A stretch of DNA of 64,000 nt from Verticillium longisporum (GCA_019188255.1 JAETXT010000014.1:1302001-1366000); one strand, 5' to 3'; shown: positions 32,218 through 45,616, counted from the stretch's first letter. Translations and numbers: made by a program. The notes: generated by a model from the letters alone, not told the origin.

Positions 32218-33074
32218 GGCATTACCAGCACGAGTGTATAGAGAGGTAAGATCGTTATTGGGGGTATCTAGAACGAATGTATGATGACGGTGGCGGCGAT
32301 AATAGTTGTCGAGTAAAAGATGGAATACACGAACGTGCTAGGTAGGACATTGGCATGGACGAACTTGCTGGACGGATCTGATTATGCGGTTGGAGGGTAA
32401 CCTGCTATACCCAGATCCGTCCACGTCTTCACCCTGTTGCGCTCTCCTCTCCAATGCGCCTGCCTCGGCAAAGCATCTCGACCGCATACCACTTGGGCAT
32501 TCGACGAAGGTGCCTACCTACCTAGGTAGGTAGGTATGTAGGTACTTTGTCCAAGGTTGGAGAGGAAGGTCCCTTCTACGAGACAACCCACGTCGGCGTC
32601 GCCACGCATCATGATGCACACTTTACAGCAAAGGGCAGCAACGACATTCAGAGAAGAAAAAAAGTCAGCCTTTTGATGATCCTACATAACAGTCCGTAAC
32701 ACCGCCCAGAAGCGAAAACCCTGAAACCACCAGCCTCCAGAGGCCCATGATAGTCTTACAAATTCATAATAGCAAGCAAAAACAACCCATCCAGCCGCAC
32801 AAAAGCCAGGGCAACCATGTCCGGTCATGCCTGGCAATTTTCCAAAGCAGCAAATTAAACGCCTGCCACCATCCTTGGTGGTCTCGTGTGCTGTGTTTCC
32901 TTGACTCCGCTTCTACCCTTATGACGGGCATAAGCCCAGTGTTTTTCTCCTGGCCTCGCATCCTTAGGATCATCCGAAGAATGGCGGCCCGGTACCACGC
33001 AGCATTGGCAGCTCGCAGCACTACATCCTCGTCTCCACTGTGTACAAATACGTCACATACAGCACACTCACCCC
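32218..33074. other. Intergenic region with CCTA/TAGG repeat
   Basis: These 857 bases separate two minus-strand genes. A palindromic CCTACCTACCTAGGTAGGTA tract lies at ~32511-32545. No gene was seen; the right half (from ~32640) is probably 3' UTR of the next gene. Confidence 0.5.
32511..32545. repeat. CCTA/TAGG palindromic microsatellite
   Basis: This is a second copy of the motif seen at ~4093-4157, with the same CCTAGG centre and about 12 bases of perfect inverted repeat on each side. Confidence 0.8.
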
Positions 33075-35471
33075 TCAGCGCCGCAGCTTGGGCTGAGAAA
33101 GCATGTGCAAACGGCTCATGCTGATGCCAGCCCGCTTCTTGACAGGGCTAGGCGTTCCCGCCGACACCTTCTGAGGACTGGGAATCGGGGTGCTGCGCGC
33201 CAGCTTGGGCGTTCCCAAAATGCGAGGCTGGGGTGCAGATTCAGCCTTGCGCCTCTTGCCACCGCGGTCGGCGCCCTCCTGGTCGACATCAGGCTCATCA
33301 TCTTCGGTGGCCCTGGCACGCTTCTTGTTGGCAAGACCATGGGCAACTCCAGTGAGGATTTTGACGGGCGATTTGTTCTCCTTGTTCGGGTGAGAAGGCT
33401 CGACGTGCGTGCGAGCCCGCTTCTCGTTGGGCAGGCCGTGCGGTACGCCTTCGAAGACGAGTTTAGCTGGTGTGGAACCTTCCTTATTCAATACGAATGG
33501 CTCTGTATTGGTGCGCGCTCGCTTCTCGTTGGTCAGACCGTGTTTGATGCCAGCCGTCATGGACTTGACCGGGGTCTTGCTGGTGTGAGTGGCCCGTGGA
33601 AGGTCGGCGGTTTCTGGGAAACTACCGGGCATCTCCTCGACTGGAGTGATCGAGGCTCGAACCTGTCGGACACTGAGCTGTCCAGGCGAAGAGCAGAAGC
33701 CGGCAGGAGATCCAGTGCCGAAGCGAGCAGTGCGGTCGCTGCGGAACGTGAAAGCGCCAGGAACAGTAGGAACCTCAGAAGCCTTTTCTTCTCTCTTATT
33801 GGGAGAGGCTGGCAGCGGGCTCTTGATCTCCCTGGGCGCGCCATGACTCTCGGGCTCGTTCATACGGCTCAGAATAGCGTCGAGGTTGGGGTAGCTGACC
33901 TCGCCGCGACTCTTGCTCGGGGTGTCCTTGCTATCAGGCGTAAAGTCGACCCGCTTGAATAGCTTCCTCCGCGGCGTGGTAAAAGGTACAGCCGGGAGCG
34001 GCTTGTCGAGGATTCGAGGACCAGGTGTCTGCGAAACACCAGCGAAAGGCTGAGGAATTGCACTCTTTGCAGGCTGAGCGGGCGATTTGCCACCGCGCAA
34101 AATCGACTTGACACGCTCGAATCTACTAGGGCTCACTATTCGTCGCTTCAGTTCAACAGTCCTCGACAGAGTAGCGAGGTCGTGGGTAGCGGCAGGCTTG
34201 GCCATGCCACCAAGAGCAGGCTTGGAGGGAGATTTGGTCAGCTCTCCAAGGTCAGACTTGGTTGTCGACTTTGTCAGGCCACTGAGAGATGCCTTGCTTG
34301 GGGACTTGGTCAGAACAGGCTGGGATATCTTAGGGAGACCCGTCCGGGCCGCCGTGGCCTTGCCAGGGCTCGTCGATGAAGTCAAAGTGCTGCTTGAACG
34401 CGCCAGACTAGCCGAGGCGTTACTGCTAGATGTGGGCCGAGGGAGAGAGCTGCCATCCCTGGAGGTTGGTCGGCGGCTGGACGCGTCATCTTCAATCTGT
34501 TGTCGAACACGCTTAACGGGTGAGGGTGAGGGTTGAGGCTGAGGCGCAAAGGCACGCAGCTTCGAGGGTGTAGTGCCGAGAGGCTGCTTCTCAATGTGTT
34601 CGTCCAGGTTGGCCTTCGAGGAGGTGCGTTTGAGGCCAGAGACGGCCTGGCTCGGGGTGCTCTGGAGGTTGTTCTTGGAGGGCGACCGGTGGAGGGTCGA
34701 CTTGGGAGTGTCTTCCAGGTTCGCCTTGGAAGAGGTGCGCTTCAGAGACTTCTTGACAGGCGTGAAGCGACCGGGTTGAGCGCGGAAGGCAGAGGCGTGA
34801 CCCTCAATCGAATCCATCTTTTAAACTCCTCCATGTGAGCAGCGCTGAAGCGCCCAGACTTGCCTTTGGCTCTGGCAATCTTGCGCCCATTGACTTGCTC
34901 ATCTAGCTTCTCCAGCTCCCGCTTCGCAACGAGGTCAGCCTTGATCTTGGCTGCCTCTTCACGCAGGTCGGCCATCATGCGCTGAGCATCAGTGCTGAGG
35001 CCGGTTTCGCCGGCTGGGCTAGTCACGTTGAACGTAAATGAGGTGGAGGGGACTCCGCTGAGCCTTGACGGCGTGGCCTGCGGGTTCATTGCAGACTTGC
35101 CGCGGGCGACGTTGGCAGATTTGATGTCCCTGAATCCAAGCCAGGTCTCGGAGGAGCCAATGGCTGTGGGGTGAACCTTGCTTGGGTGCATTTCGGACAT
35201 GGGAGGCTTCAGAGCGGACGAGGCAGGTGTGGCAGGTTGAGGGTGTGGCGAGGCGACGACGCCATCGCGGCTCGTCGATTCCACCTCTTCCGGCGTCTCA
35301 TCACGCTCGGTAAGCGACGATAGTTGAGATACCTTCTTGGGCTGTAGAGTTGATCATGGTCAGCTGAGGCGGTGGAGGGCTGGGGGGGACGAGGTTTTCG
35401 CATCTGGCCAAACAGACCTTGGGCGTTGACGCGCTGGCCAACCGGGCCGAGCGGCGGCGAGGCGGCGACAT
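33075..35471 (-). CDS. Basic Ser/Pro-rich repeat protein with KEN box (one frameshift)
   Basis: I do not recognise a named family. Exon 1 is 35471..35418 (MSPPRRRSARLASASTPK) and exon 2 is 35341..33075; together they encode ~773 aa once one A is restored in the AAAA run at 34819-34822. That joins SAAHMEEFKK to MDSIEGHASAFRAQPGRFTP. The N-terminal half has a helix with many charged residues (DLREEAAKIKADLVAKRELE). The middle carries repeats of K(R/S)(T/P)SSKANL type and several SPSK/TPSK sites. Near the C-terminus a motif HGL.NEKRAR occurs three times at roughly 100-bp spacing, with a KEN box (NKENKSP) between the second and third. Overall it is basic, disordered and rich in proline-directed kinase sites. 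A cell-cycle-regulated chromatin or spindle protein is a reasonable guess, not more. Confidence 0.72.
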
Positions 35472-38400
35472 GGCGATGGTTTCTGGGCTTGAATTCGGTA
35501 TCGTGGGAGTATGCGATGGTAGGTCCGAAGGTCGTGAGAACAGGCCAGAGTGGAATGAAGTTGGGGGGTCTGATGATGTCAGGTTGGGATGTGTGGTGTT
35601 TGATCAGGAACGCGACTGGCTAATTCTGGGATTGTCTAATATCATTGGAGGGGTTTGTTTACCTTCTGTTCGAGGTAAGGCCCAAGCTCCAAGGTGGTCA
35701 ATGCGCACTACCGTGAATGTTCGTCTGCACTGTACACTGGCACGGACTCACTACTCTCGTGACCTGTCACCGTCAGCGGGCTGATGGACAGGTTGTGAAC
35801 TCGACAAGCTGCCATTCATCAGAATTCATCGTCTGCCTTCTACCAGAAACCGACAATCGTCACAAATAGCTCGGTCCTTTACTTTCATTTTGAAGTATAA
35901 ACAACGTTTCTCCCTCCTCATGATTTAGTTCCGTGCATCTAGACCACTTATGACCAGATTTGCAGGCTTCTGAGCCTTATTCATCATTACCTCTGGGATG
36001 ACAAGTGAAGTGCAATGATCCACCGTCACACGCTCTTATCGAAAACCCGAGCCATGCTACTCATGTTTGTGGCATTGTTACCACAAGACTCCTCAACCAT
36101 CTCCCCAGAATTTTTCCCCGCAGAATTTGTGATTCCCGGAACTACCCCAGTCGACAGACACCCCAGGCATTCTGCCAAACATCAACCTATTCGACCTTTT
36201 CTCGGACGCCGGCTCTGTTACAAGCCTTAGTGTCTCGTGTCGCCCCACGGCATTGATGATGACCTCCAATACTTTTCACGACGTCGCCGGGATGATCCGT
36301 CTGAACATGTAAAACACGAGTCAAGCCTGTGAGGAACAACGTTCTAGATGCCTTGAAAAGCGCCTTACCAGGCAAGCCCGGCACGCATCTTCCCCGCGAA
36401 AAGCCGATAATGCACGGCTGAAAGCTTCCGACATGTTACGCGGTCACATCAGGCACACAAGCCAACGCAGGACATCGTCAAGAGAACCTGACGAGACGGA
36501 GAATATACTCAAGAGCCGGAATCGCTGAGGTCGGGGGTCACCCTTGCAGCGAAGCTAGAAATTTTCTGGAAGGCCGCCTGAGGTGCGAGATCCCCCAACA
36601 CCCTGGCAGGCCCCTGGGTGACGCTAAAACATGCAAAGGCAACCCGGGGCGGTCAGGCTTGTCAGCTGGACGCAGCCACCAGCAGCCCATCTTCTATCTG
36701 TTCCATTCATCGACCCAGCCAGCGCCTCTGAAGATGGCTCAGTGAGGGAGGGTGTGCGTTTCCCGCGTGCTGCAACACTGTAACTTTGGCTGGCCGCGGA
36801 AGAAGTGACAAGCGTGCAAAAAGTTTTATGACACTAGATCAACCCGATCAGACCTTCCAAAACGTGTTGGTGCGGTCCGTCGGTGTCTGGTCAAGTTAGC
36901 CGATCCTCCCCCTCCTAAAAGCGCTCCGACGAGATGCGAGACCACACGTGCACTGGACCTGACAGCGCTGGGGGGTTTTCTCTGGGTTTTTTTTTTAAGT
37001 TACACTCCGGCCTGAAGTGTTGTGTTCTCCCTGCCTCGCGGCCTGGGTTTGGCCCTTGTTATTGCGCTCTCTTCATGTTGCAAAGTAAACTTGCTAGGCT
37101 GGCGGTCCAGCGCACTTTGTGGTATTTGGACTCGACCAGAGTGACGCACATCTCGGACATGCGTAGACGCTGGCAAGGATGCCAAGCTCGCCAGAGCAGC
37201 CAGAAACGGGGACATGAGGCGCGGCCCCGGTCAAACCCTGCAAAATGGCGAAAGGTGGATGGGGGTGCATTCAAGCGGGGGATATGGACCCCCAATTAGT
37301 GATGCCCCAGATTGATTTCATCAGGTGATCGCTTCATTTCACCAGGACCCGAGACAGACACTCGTACTCAGACAAGAGATCTCGAGACAGTGAGACAGAC
37401 AGACGAGTCCCTGCCCAGCGTTCATGACAATGATAAGGCCATGGTCAACCTCCTCTGGTGTATCTCGTTATCAACGGCCGATCTGTTGTCTGCTTCAAGC
37501 CTCAGCTGGCCTTGGCAGTACAAGAAGCAAGGCAGGACGTGGGATTTTAACACAGCAACAAGGCCGAGTGCATTCATGGGCACAAGGTCTGGTCCTGTGG
37601 AGAAGACGACTGAATGCGAGGCCGCGGTCCCGTCGTCCGCGGCCAGACGAACAAACACACGCACCGTGTGCTGTGTGATCACCTAGTTTGTGTGGGCACC
37701 GCTGAAACTCGCAGTGCGAAGCGAATGCCCCACGTGAAGGGATCGTGAGCTCTACTTGTGTCGCTCAATCAGCCAGCCTCGCTCGACCCTCGACTTGCAA
37801 GCCTCGGTGGTTCTCTTTTCGTGCCCGCCAATCCAATCCACCTGCCTCAACGACGGGCTCGTGCTAAATAGTAGGCAGTTGGTAGGCCTGGTGCTGGAGC
37901 AGAGTGGACGCTCTGCAGATGCGAGGTTCTTCATGTCAGGGTGATGAGTGCCCTCTGACTGCTTCACAGTGTCCTCCCTCGAGTGAGCGGGGTCTGCTCG
38001 TTCATTCCATCCATATTGGGACACACCAACGTGATGGCGCTCTGGGACTGGGACAGCAACAGCCAGCAGAGAGATTGTGGAGGTGGTCACGATGGTACGC
38101 CTTGCCGGTGCCCACGTCACTCCTCCTTTGCCCTCCCACCCTTCCCCCCTTTCGCCTTATCCCTCCCTCGTCCATTCCAATCCATGCCGCATGTCGGGTT
38201 GGACAAGGCGAAATCAATGATGGTTGTCATCCTACATGAATTACTGATTGTGATGCCTTCGCAATCAGATTGCCCACGCTCAGCTCGAGGGCATTGGTGA
38301 ATAGGCCAAGATCAAGGCACTACTAAGCCGTGCTAGGCCAAGCCAGGTTGACTCGAGCAAGCGCCTTCCCCCATGCATGGAGAGAGGTAGGTACCTACGA

Positions 38401-39225
38401 CGTTGGCTTGTACGTTGGAGCTGGTGCTCTCCTGCCTGCCTAGGTACCAAGCACCAGCACCCAGCACCCAGCCAGCAGTAGCCGAACGGCCAGGCGGAGT
38501 GAGCGGGGACCATGGCTGTTTTGACTGGCTCAGGGATGCGCTGAGGACCAGGGGATGAGCGGGGGCCACAGGACGCACAGGGAGGAGGGGAGGGGGGTCT
38601 AGGTAAAGGTGAGGTTAGCTGGGCGGGCTCGCAGGAACGGTAGCAAAGGAGGGCAGGCACCCCCGAGCAACCCCCAAATCTTTTTTCATTACATAAAAGC
38701 CCCCGGGCCTCTTTCATTTCCTTACACACCGCAACCTCTCATCGCTTGCATCTCTTATCTCTGGGCTGGCCAAAACCATTCAATTGTCCATTCAACTGCT
38801 GTTCTCTCGCCCGTTGCGCCCGCTGCCATCCTCTTCGCCCCCGAGCCCCCAGGCACCAGAGGCACCAGAGGCACAAGCCGTACTCTATTTTGCGGCTCCG
38901 AGATCTCAACCGTCCTACCGGTGCCCATTTGCGGGCGCAAACACGCACTACCCTCCCCTTGTCTGTCATCTCTATCGCCCGCCCGGACGCACACAGCAGT
39001 ACCGCTTTCCATCTCGTTGCGCCCGCAGCGACGCACCAACCCTTCCCCAAACCACCGCGTTTCCACCATCCAGAGCTTCAATCCGCGTCCAGTGTGGAAC
39101 GCTGCGACGTCACAGCTGCCCGTTTTGCTTCCTTGACAGCCTGGGGTGCTTTGCTGCCAAGCGGCAATCGCCTCTGTGGTCCCCGTACCCCAGATTCTCG
39201 TCCCAGCTTCTAGAAGAGGAGAGGC
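35472..39225. other. Large intergenic region upstream of bZIP gene
   Basis: This is 3.75 kb with no recognisable gene on either strand. A short CCTA/TAGG tract lies at ~38385-38398. From ~38700 to 39225 no ATG occurs on the + strand and the sequence is CT-rich, which fits a long leader for the bZIP gene. The rest is probably regulatory or non-coding. Confidence 0.5.
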
Positions 39226-40801
39226 ATGGCAGAGAACATGTCCATCGACAAGCACGACGCCGTCGACGGCGACACGCCCGAGTCCCGAGGCTCCAGCCTC
39301 GAGGCCGACCACCATGCTTCTGCCAACAATGCCAACAACGCCGCTGGTAATGCGTCTCAGGAGAACCAGCAGCCCAAGCGCAAGGGCGGCCGCAAGCCCG
39401 TAGGTACCACTTGTCTCTCCCTGTCCAACACCTGTATGCCTCACCCACTACCACGCCTACACCCACCCAGCCATCCATCCATCCATTCATTCATTCATTC
39501 ATCTCCCCATCTGCCCTGCTATTGCAGCGATCCCGCCAGATAGCCACAGCATGGAACATCCAGCCTCTTACACTTATCCCCAAACCCTTGTGCGGTGCCA
39601 AGTCGAGCATCAGTATCGCCTGCGACGATCGCCGTCAAGCAGCAGACGCCCCGCCGACGACACCTCCCCGATGCCATCCTCGTGCTGACCCCTAGCCGTC
39701 GCACCATATCACTCCAATCAGATGCTAACCTCCGTCTCAGATCTATGCCACTTCGGAGGAACGCAAGCAGCGTAACCGACAGGCGCAGGCCGCCTTCCGT
39801 GAGCGCCGTACTGAGTACATCAAGCAGCTCGAGGAGGCCATTCGCGTCCATGAGTCGAACCTCCACAACCTGCAGGCTGCTCACCGTACTGCTGCTGATG
39901 AATGCCTGATGCTTCGCTACAAGAACTCTCTCCTCGAGCGCATCCTGCTCGAGAAGGGTATCGACGTGCAGGCCGAGCTCCGCGCCAAAACTGGCAGCCC
40001 TAACCTGGGCCCTACTCATGTTCCCCAGAACATGGTACAGCCGCCGCCGATCCAGCGCGCCATCATGGGCAGGCACCAAGCTCGCAGATCAAACTCGAGT
40101 ATCGCTCCGAAACTGGAGCCTGGTATCGGGGCCCTACCCCCGCTCCACGCTCACACCTCGACGGCATCACCCAAGAGCCGCCCGACGCCCTCGTCGCACA
40201 CTAACTCGCCCACCGGCACCGCATCCGTCTTTGGCGGCCCGTCGGCCGTCTCTCCTGCCGCGTCTGACCACGCCCCCCGGGTGGCTGGCGCGATGAAGTC
40301 GCACATCAGCCCTCTGGCGCCCATGAACCCTGCCACCCGGGCACACATGATGTCGAGTGGTCCCGCTCGCGTCGGTACCGGAGCTCAGTACTATCCTACG
40401 CCGGCATTCCAGAACCACATTGAACAGCTTGGTAAGGCTTCTTTTCTGCATTGCATCCCTTCGAACTGTGGCTAACCACCGACTTCACTGCAGAGCAAGA
40501 ATATGATGCTCCGGCTGACATGGTCGATGATTCGGAGATGGACACTCCGAGCGGCCCTGGGCCTTACCCCGCGCAGTATCAAAACGGCCAACCATCAATG
40601 GTGACCTCGCCCAACGGCGGCCACACCGGCCATCACTTACCGCAAGGCGAGGCTGTCCAGTCGTCTCAGGCACCACACGGCGCATATCCTTCCATGACCC
40701 AGCTTCTCGACAACGGAGGCGACTGGGGGGACCCCTTTGGTCTCAGCGCGAGCATGGCCTTCCCCACGCAATTCTCCTTCGACACTAGCAATATGAGGTA
40801 G
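39226..40801 (+). CDS. YAP/AP-1-like bZIP transcription factor
   Basis: This is a basic leucine-zipper factor of the fungal AP-1 type. Exons are 39226..39399, 39741..40431 and 40494..40801 (390 aa). The basic region, KRKGGRKPIYATSEERKQ joined to RNRQAQAAFRERR, is split by intron 1 and carries the NxxAQxxFR signature that separates YAP-like from GCN4-like proteins. The zipper follows: YIKQLEEAIRVHESNLHNLQ and onward to LLERILLEKGI. Downstream the protein is Pro/Ser/Thr-rich and disordered. I do not see the cysteine-rich domains of the oxidative-stress regulator Yap1, so it is probably a developmental or metabolic bZIP rather than the Yap1 orthologue. Intron 1 is 341 nt, long for this genome, with a CATC/CATT tetranucleotide repeat at ~39473-39503. 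Confidence 0.88.
39473..39503 (+). repeat. CATC/CATT tetranucleotide microsatellite
   Basis: (CATC)n changes into (CATT)n within the first intron of the bZIP gene. It is likely length-variable between strains. Confidence 0.75.
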
Positions 40802-43800
40802 AGAGGTCTATTGGACCTCCACAACCTCAGCGAGCCCGACCTGGTCCCTGGCTTGTCGGGCAAGCTCAGATACTCTTCTTCTTATCTTATTTGGGGCGGA
40901 TGATTTACGGCGAACGAAAAAGTTGATACCCAGGGCGGCATTTCATGACAGCGTCGAGACGAATTCTTACGACAGAGCCAACGGCGATAACGGCTCCCTT
41001 GATTTCCACGGTACGGAGAAGCCCAGATATGGGCTCTCGTGGTATTCGTTCAGGACACGACTTTACATGGCGCAGGCGAAATCACTTCTTACTTCACCCG
41101 GGAGAAGTTGCGAAAACGACTCTCGAGACACAGATGAGCGACAGATGGCGGTTGGCGGTAGTGCCCATGTCGGCGGGGGTGTGCGGCGGCGGCTTGGCAT
41201 CTGTCTTCGGATTTTGTATAACCATTTTTTGTGCTTTTTCTGATTTTGAACTGCTTTACCTGGCGTTGGTGGACAACACAAAAGTGGCTTTCTCAAACCC
41301 CTTCGAAACGGGGGGGTTCTCGAACAAACAACAAACAAACAACCAACCAACCACATTCAACCCCCATAGTTAGTCTATTCGTCATTTTGACGCTATATCA
41401 TCTTCGAGCCTACAGCACTAGCTGGGCCGAACATTGCGAATGGAACATGCAGGTTATCCATCAAAACTTCGTCCTTGGCCGTCCATCCGCCCTCGTACAC
41501 AAGCCCCGCCTCCAGGTTTTCACCAAGGTTCACTAAGGTTCTTACCTACGTTAAACGTAATTATGTAAATGAGAGGGTCTGGCCACAAGTGCTAAACACT
41601 TCCAGCGTCTGATCACGTCACAACCAGGAACGCTGGCGATCTCCCATCAGGCGCATCATATTTGTGGTCAAATCCTGCCGGGAGACCCCCCTGGGGAAGG
41701 CAACCCCCCAAGGGGGGGTACGTAATCAGGCAGAGCACCAAGGCGCTGAGACGGTGAAAGCGACTGCTTCTGACTCGAGCGGGCGGGACATCGTGAGATT
41801 TGGGGCGCGTTTCCTGAGCGGAGGACAACGGGGCGGGGGGGAGATATCGTGCGTTCCAAGCGGAAGGCATGACTGAGCTGGTATGAAGGAGCCCGACCAT
41901 AGCCCTCCCTTTTCTCCTCGATCAGCAACTTGCGATCCTAAGCCCATCGTCGCAGCGCGAGCCATGCCACCGCTTGTCTTGTCCTTTGGCCCTCCTGGCT
42001 GGCCGCCAGGACAGGAAAATGCTTGTCTGCTGGAGCTGCACCTTTCTGGGCGAAGATTGACGTCTTGACAGGTCAATCAAGCCTTTTGCACTTGGCGCAA
42101 CCGTCCCAACTCTTTCTTGATCATCTTTCAACGGGACTTCTTCTCCTTTTCTTTCATATTTATCTATTTTCCTGCAACCGTCCGTCCAGCGCCTGCTCGG
42201 AGATCATGCACTTCCCGACCATGCCGCTCTTTCTTCCATCCGTCTCAGTTGGCAGGTTGAGAGGGCGCAGAATTGTGTAGCGCTGGGCGGGCAGGAAGCG
42301 GGGGTGTGCGGATAATGATGCGGTGGGGACCGGCGGGGCGCGAGAGCGCGCCCTGTAGGAGGATCCGGGATCGGAGGGCGGACATCATTGCGCTAATGCA
42401 CGATGTGCTCTTTTGGGTCCGGATGAGGGATAGCGGGGTGTGGAAGGGGGGTTCATGTCACCAGGGGGGTGAGGTTCCGTCTGGTCCGAGACGGGCACGG
42501 GCGGAGGTTGTGTGGAGGTGTTAGGAATTGGAGGTTATGGGCCGGTTGGAGTACGGGTTACGTGTTGGAGGTTCTGAGTTGTGATGGGTTTACAAATGTC
42601 TGAGGCAAACCTGTCCAATCCTTCTCAAAAAAAAAAAAAACTTTCCTTGTTTTTACAAAGTAGTTTATGCATCGAGGTTTTCCCTGTCATGCAGGTCGGG
42701 GAGCGCGGCATGATGGCGTGGATGAGATGATGGCGAAATGCCTTGGCAGTTGTGCCTTGGGTGTGCTGGAGGAAGCTCGGTGTGTTATGAACAGAGCGGT
42801 TTTCCGCTTTACCATTCCGCTCAATGGACACTCGGAAGTCCAGTTATTTGCCTCCCTTACACAACGGCCGCTGTTCTGGTGTACGGGAAGTTTCTTGGTA
42901 TGCAGTGTCATCGTGTGACGAGGCGAACCATGGACGTGTCCAGATTGGCTGGTTCGATTACCGGTGTGGTTCTCGAAGTAGCGTAGAAGTTTTCCTCGCT
43001 GTACGCAATGAACCACGCGTATTTCTCCAGCAAGTGGCTATCACATGTTCAAGACAGCGCAAAGTCACTGGGATGTGTGCCGACTTTGCCACGTCCTGAA
43101 AGTGTCACTGGGGGATCCTGCATTATCAACCTCCTAATGTACTGAATACCTACGCAGTCCTGCTCCGACCCGAAAACACATCGTGGCAGTGAGTGAAAGT
43201 ATGGTTCATTCATTCTCTCTAAGTTCATTGAATTCATGGATCTTCCAAAGTAGTCTCCGTGAGTACCGAAGTCAAAGTGCCTACGCTTGTCCTCCATCGC
43301 CCAGCGCGCCGACGGTAATGGATTTCACATCGCAAAGAAACCAAGCCAAGGGAGCAAAGTCGATCATAAAGTTAATCATAGTACACCCACAACATATAGT
43401 GCAACAGGATTGCAGTCCCAGGAAGCATCTGACGATGTACCTATACTGTCGGTGTCGCATCGAAACTCAAACCCACCACAGCATCGTCGTGTACACCGCC
43501 GTACTCCCGGCAGCGTGGTTGAACACGAAGCTTTCCTCGAAGGCCAGTGTTCATACTCAGCGTGAAAGCTTGTCTTGAGCAATAGTCTGTGGAGTGAGTA
43601 GACGAGTCGCGGTCGAGAGCCGGTAGGCCTTAAGCTCTCGTAAAACCTGGCGTCCCCGCCACCTCTAGTTTACGATGCAGCCAACGGGCCAATATTCTGC
43701 GCTTGGCAGGACGGACTTTCATGACTTCTCTGGATCGCGCGGCCTGATGGACAGAGGGATATAAACAGCCAACGCAAGAACGTGAGACACAGTAAGGCCA

Positions 43801-45616
43801 TGATCCTGGCAATGTTGATGTTACGATCACCGAGACTGCTAACCACATGTCAGATGTCGGTCGACGAGGAACGGCAGATATATGTAATCTTGGTTCGAGC
43901 TATGTCTAGAGGGTGACTTCAAGTCGAGTACAGCTCACGCGTCCGAACAGCTATATCTTTCCTACAGCATCTCGACCACATAATTCATCCACTAGAAGGC
44001 TTCTGGGAACCCGAGAATGACACTGGAATTGATCAGTGACTCGAGAGAGAGCGAAAGAATGGTTGTCCTCTTTGATAGACTCGGGGCGAAGGCAATCATG
44101 ACCAAGAAGATCGCGAAAAGCACGCCTGGTGCTCGAAGAGTCTCGTGGTGGCTGCACCACGCAAGTCCTTCTTATTGCCTTGGAGCTTTCACCGTTCACC
44201 TGGGGAATGCCCAGCCAGGTGCCAACGTAGGCATCTCTTGTGGCAAGTTCCATCCGAAGGTCTGGCTATCACGGGCCTATTGATTATACTCGCTTGTGCT
44301 GCTTTAATTCGACTGTGAGCACCTTCCTACGGCGTATCGCTCATCCACGCGTGATGGAAGGAGACAACTTGAATTGCTACATTTTGAAATGTTGGCAAAT
44401 CACAAGTCGGACTTATGGTACCAGTCAATAGTACCTATCGGAGGTGGTGTAATGCATAAGCTTGCCTCTGCGTATAACACAAACACAAACAATACCCTTC
44501 CACGTGATACGTTCGAGGGCGTTCCTCGCAGCGGCCGAATACACCCCGTTCAGGGACTTTAAGACCTCTTGGAGCCAGTGAACTGGTTTAAATGGTGGTG
44601 CACTTATGGCAGAGCCGTACAGAAGACTGATTGTGGCCTTGTAGCCAACCAGGTAAAGGGGACTCAGGCGAACGCAACATGGACGGGTCGGATGAGCCTA
44701 GAGTTACCAGTTAAGTGGCCAGCAGCGTTGACGAGCTGCGTCTTCGATTCGAATGGCAGTAGGCATTAATGAAAGCCAACCCCGGCTTTGCTGAGCCCCC
44801 TGTGATCAGCCTCGATCACTTGGGAGGCGAACTTCCCCAAAGTGATCCGTGGCGGGCTGTGGAGAAGATGGGATTGGCTGAGAAGTTGCATTGGCCATCG
44901 GCAGTCGGCGTCCAGGGCCTAAGCTTGCAGCTTGCAGCTACACCTCGGTCCAGGGTCGAGTCTGGCTTAGACAAGCGGGCCATCAGGAAGCCAGGCTGAC
45001 ATTTCGGGATAGTGGCACGCTGAGTCGATCAGCAGGTCGTTGCATGACCGGCTACTGGCGTCAGTTGGGAACATTCCGGTGGGCTGACTTGGCAGATGAT
45101 GCCACTGAAAGATGACGTCCGGGTGCGGTGCTGGTCAGGTGCAGAGCTGGAGCTCAGTTCCAACTTGAAATGAGACGGACCAGCAGCGAAGCCCTCGTCC
45201 AGCTGAGTCAGCCAAGAAGACCCGGCCCCGTGGATGTTGAGCCAATGAGCAGCGATAAACGGAGCGGATCATCATGCTGCCGGAGTCGAACCCTAAGGAA
45301 TCTCGCGGTGCGATTCACAAGAACCACATTAAGCGAACCCGAAGATGGACCGAATTGGCCCAAGCGGAGCCCCGGCGTCTCTCATTCGCCCAAACAGTGG
45401 CTGGCCGTCCCCAGATGGTGCTCGTGCTGGCTGGCTCTGGCTTCGTCCTCGTCGCGCATTTTCTTCACCTCCCGTACATCATCACCAACCACACGCCCTC
45501 CCCGACCTCCTGAAGCATCGTCACTGCGCAGTGTCATGGTGGTCTGACCGTGCGATCTTCCCCCAAAATATAAGAAAGACTAGGTCGCTATTGTAAACCA
45601 CAATCCAGGCGACAAG
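40802..45616. other. Large intergenic region bZIP/STM1
   Basis: This is 4.8 kb with no gene I can support. It contains a 13-base A run at ~42629-42641, GC-rich sequence at ~42260-42520, and scattered short open frames without family resemblance. A small frame at 45274..45513 lies just upstream of STM1 and ends in a hydrophobic stretch, but I see no reason to call it a gene. Confidence 0.45.

Noticed and set aside
42930..42990. B-box-like GGTTCGATTACC
   Set aside because: No matching A box or cloverleaf around it.
45275..45345. Possible minus-strand tRNA from the B-box-like GGGTTCGACTCC
   Set aside because: The T-arm stem does not pair and no acceptor or anticodon arm can be drawn.
45274..45513. 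79-codon frame just upstream of STM1 with a hydrophobic C-terminus
   Set aside because: No family resemblance and it lies in the STM1 promoter or leader; open frames of this size are expected by chance in GC-rich DNA.
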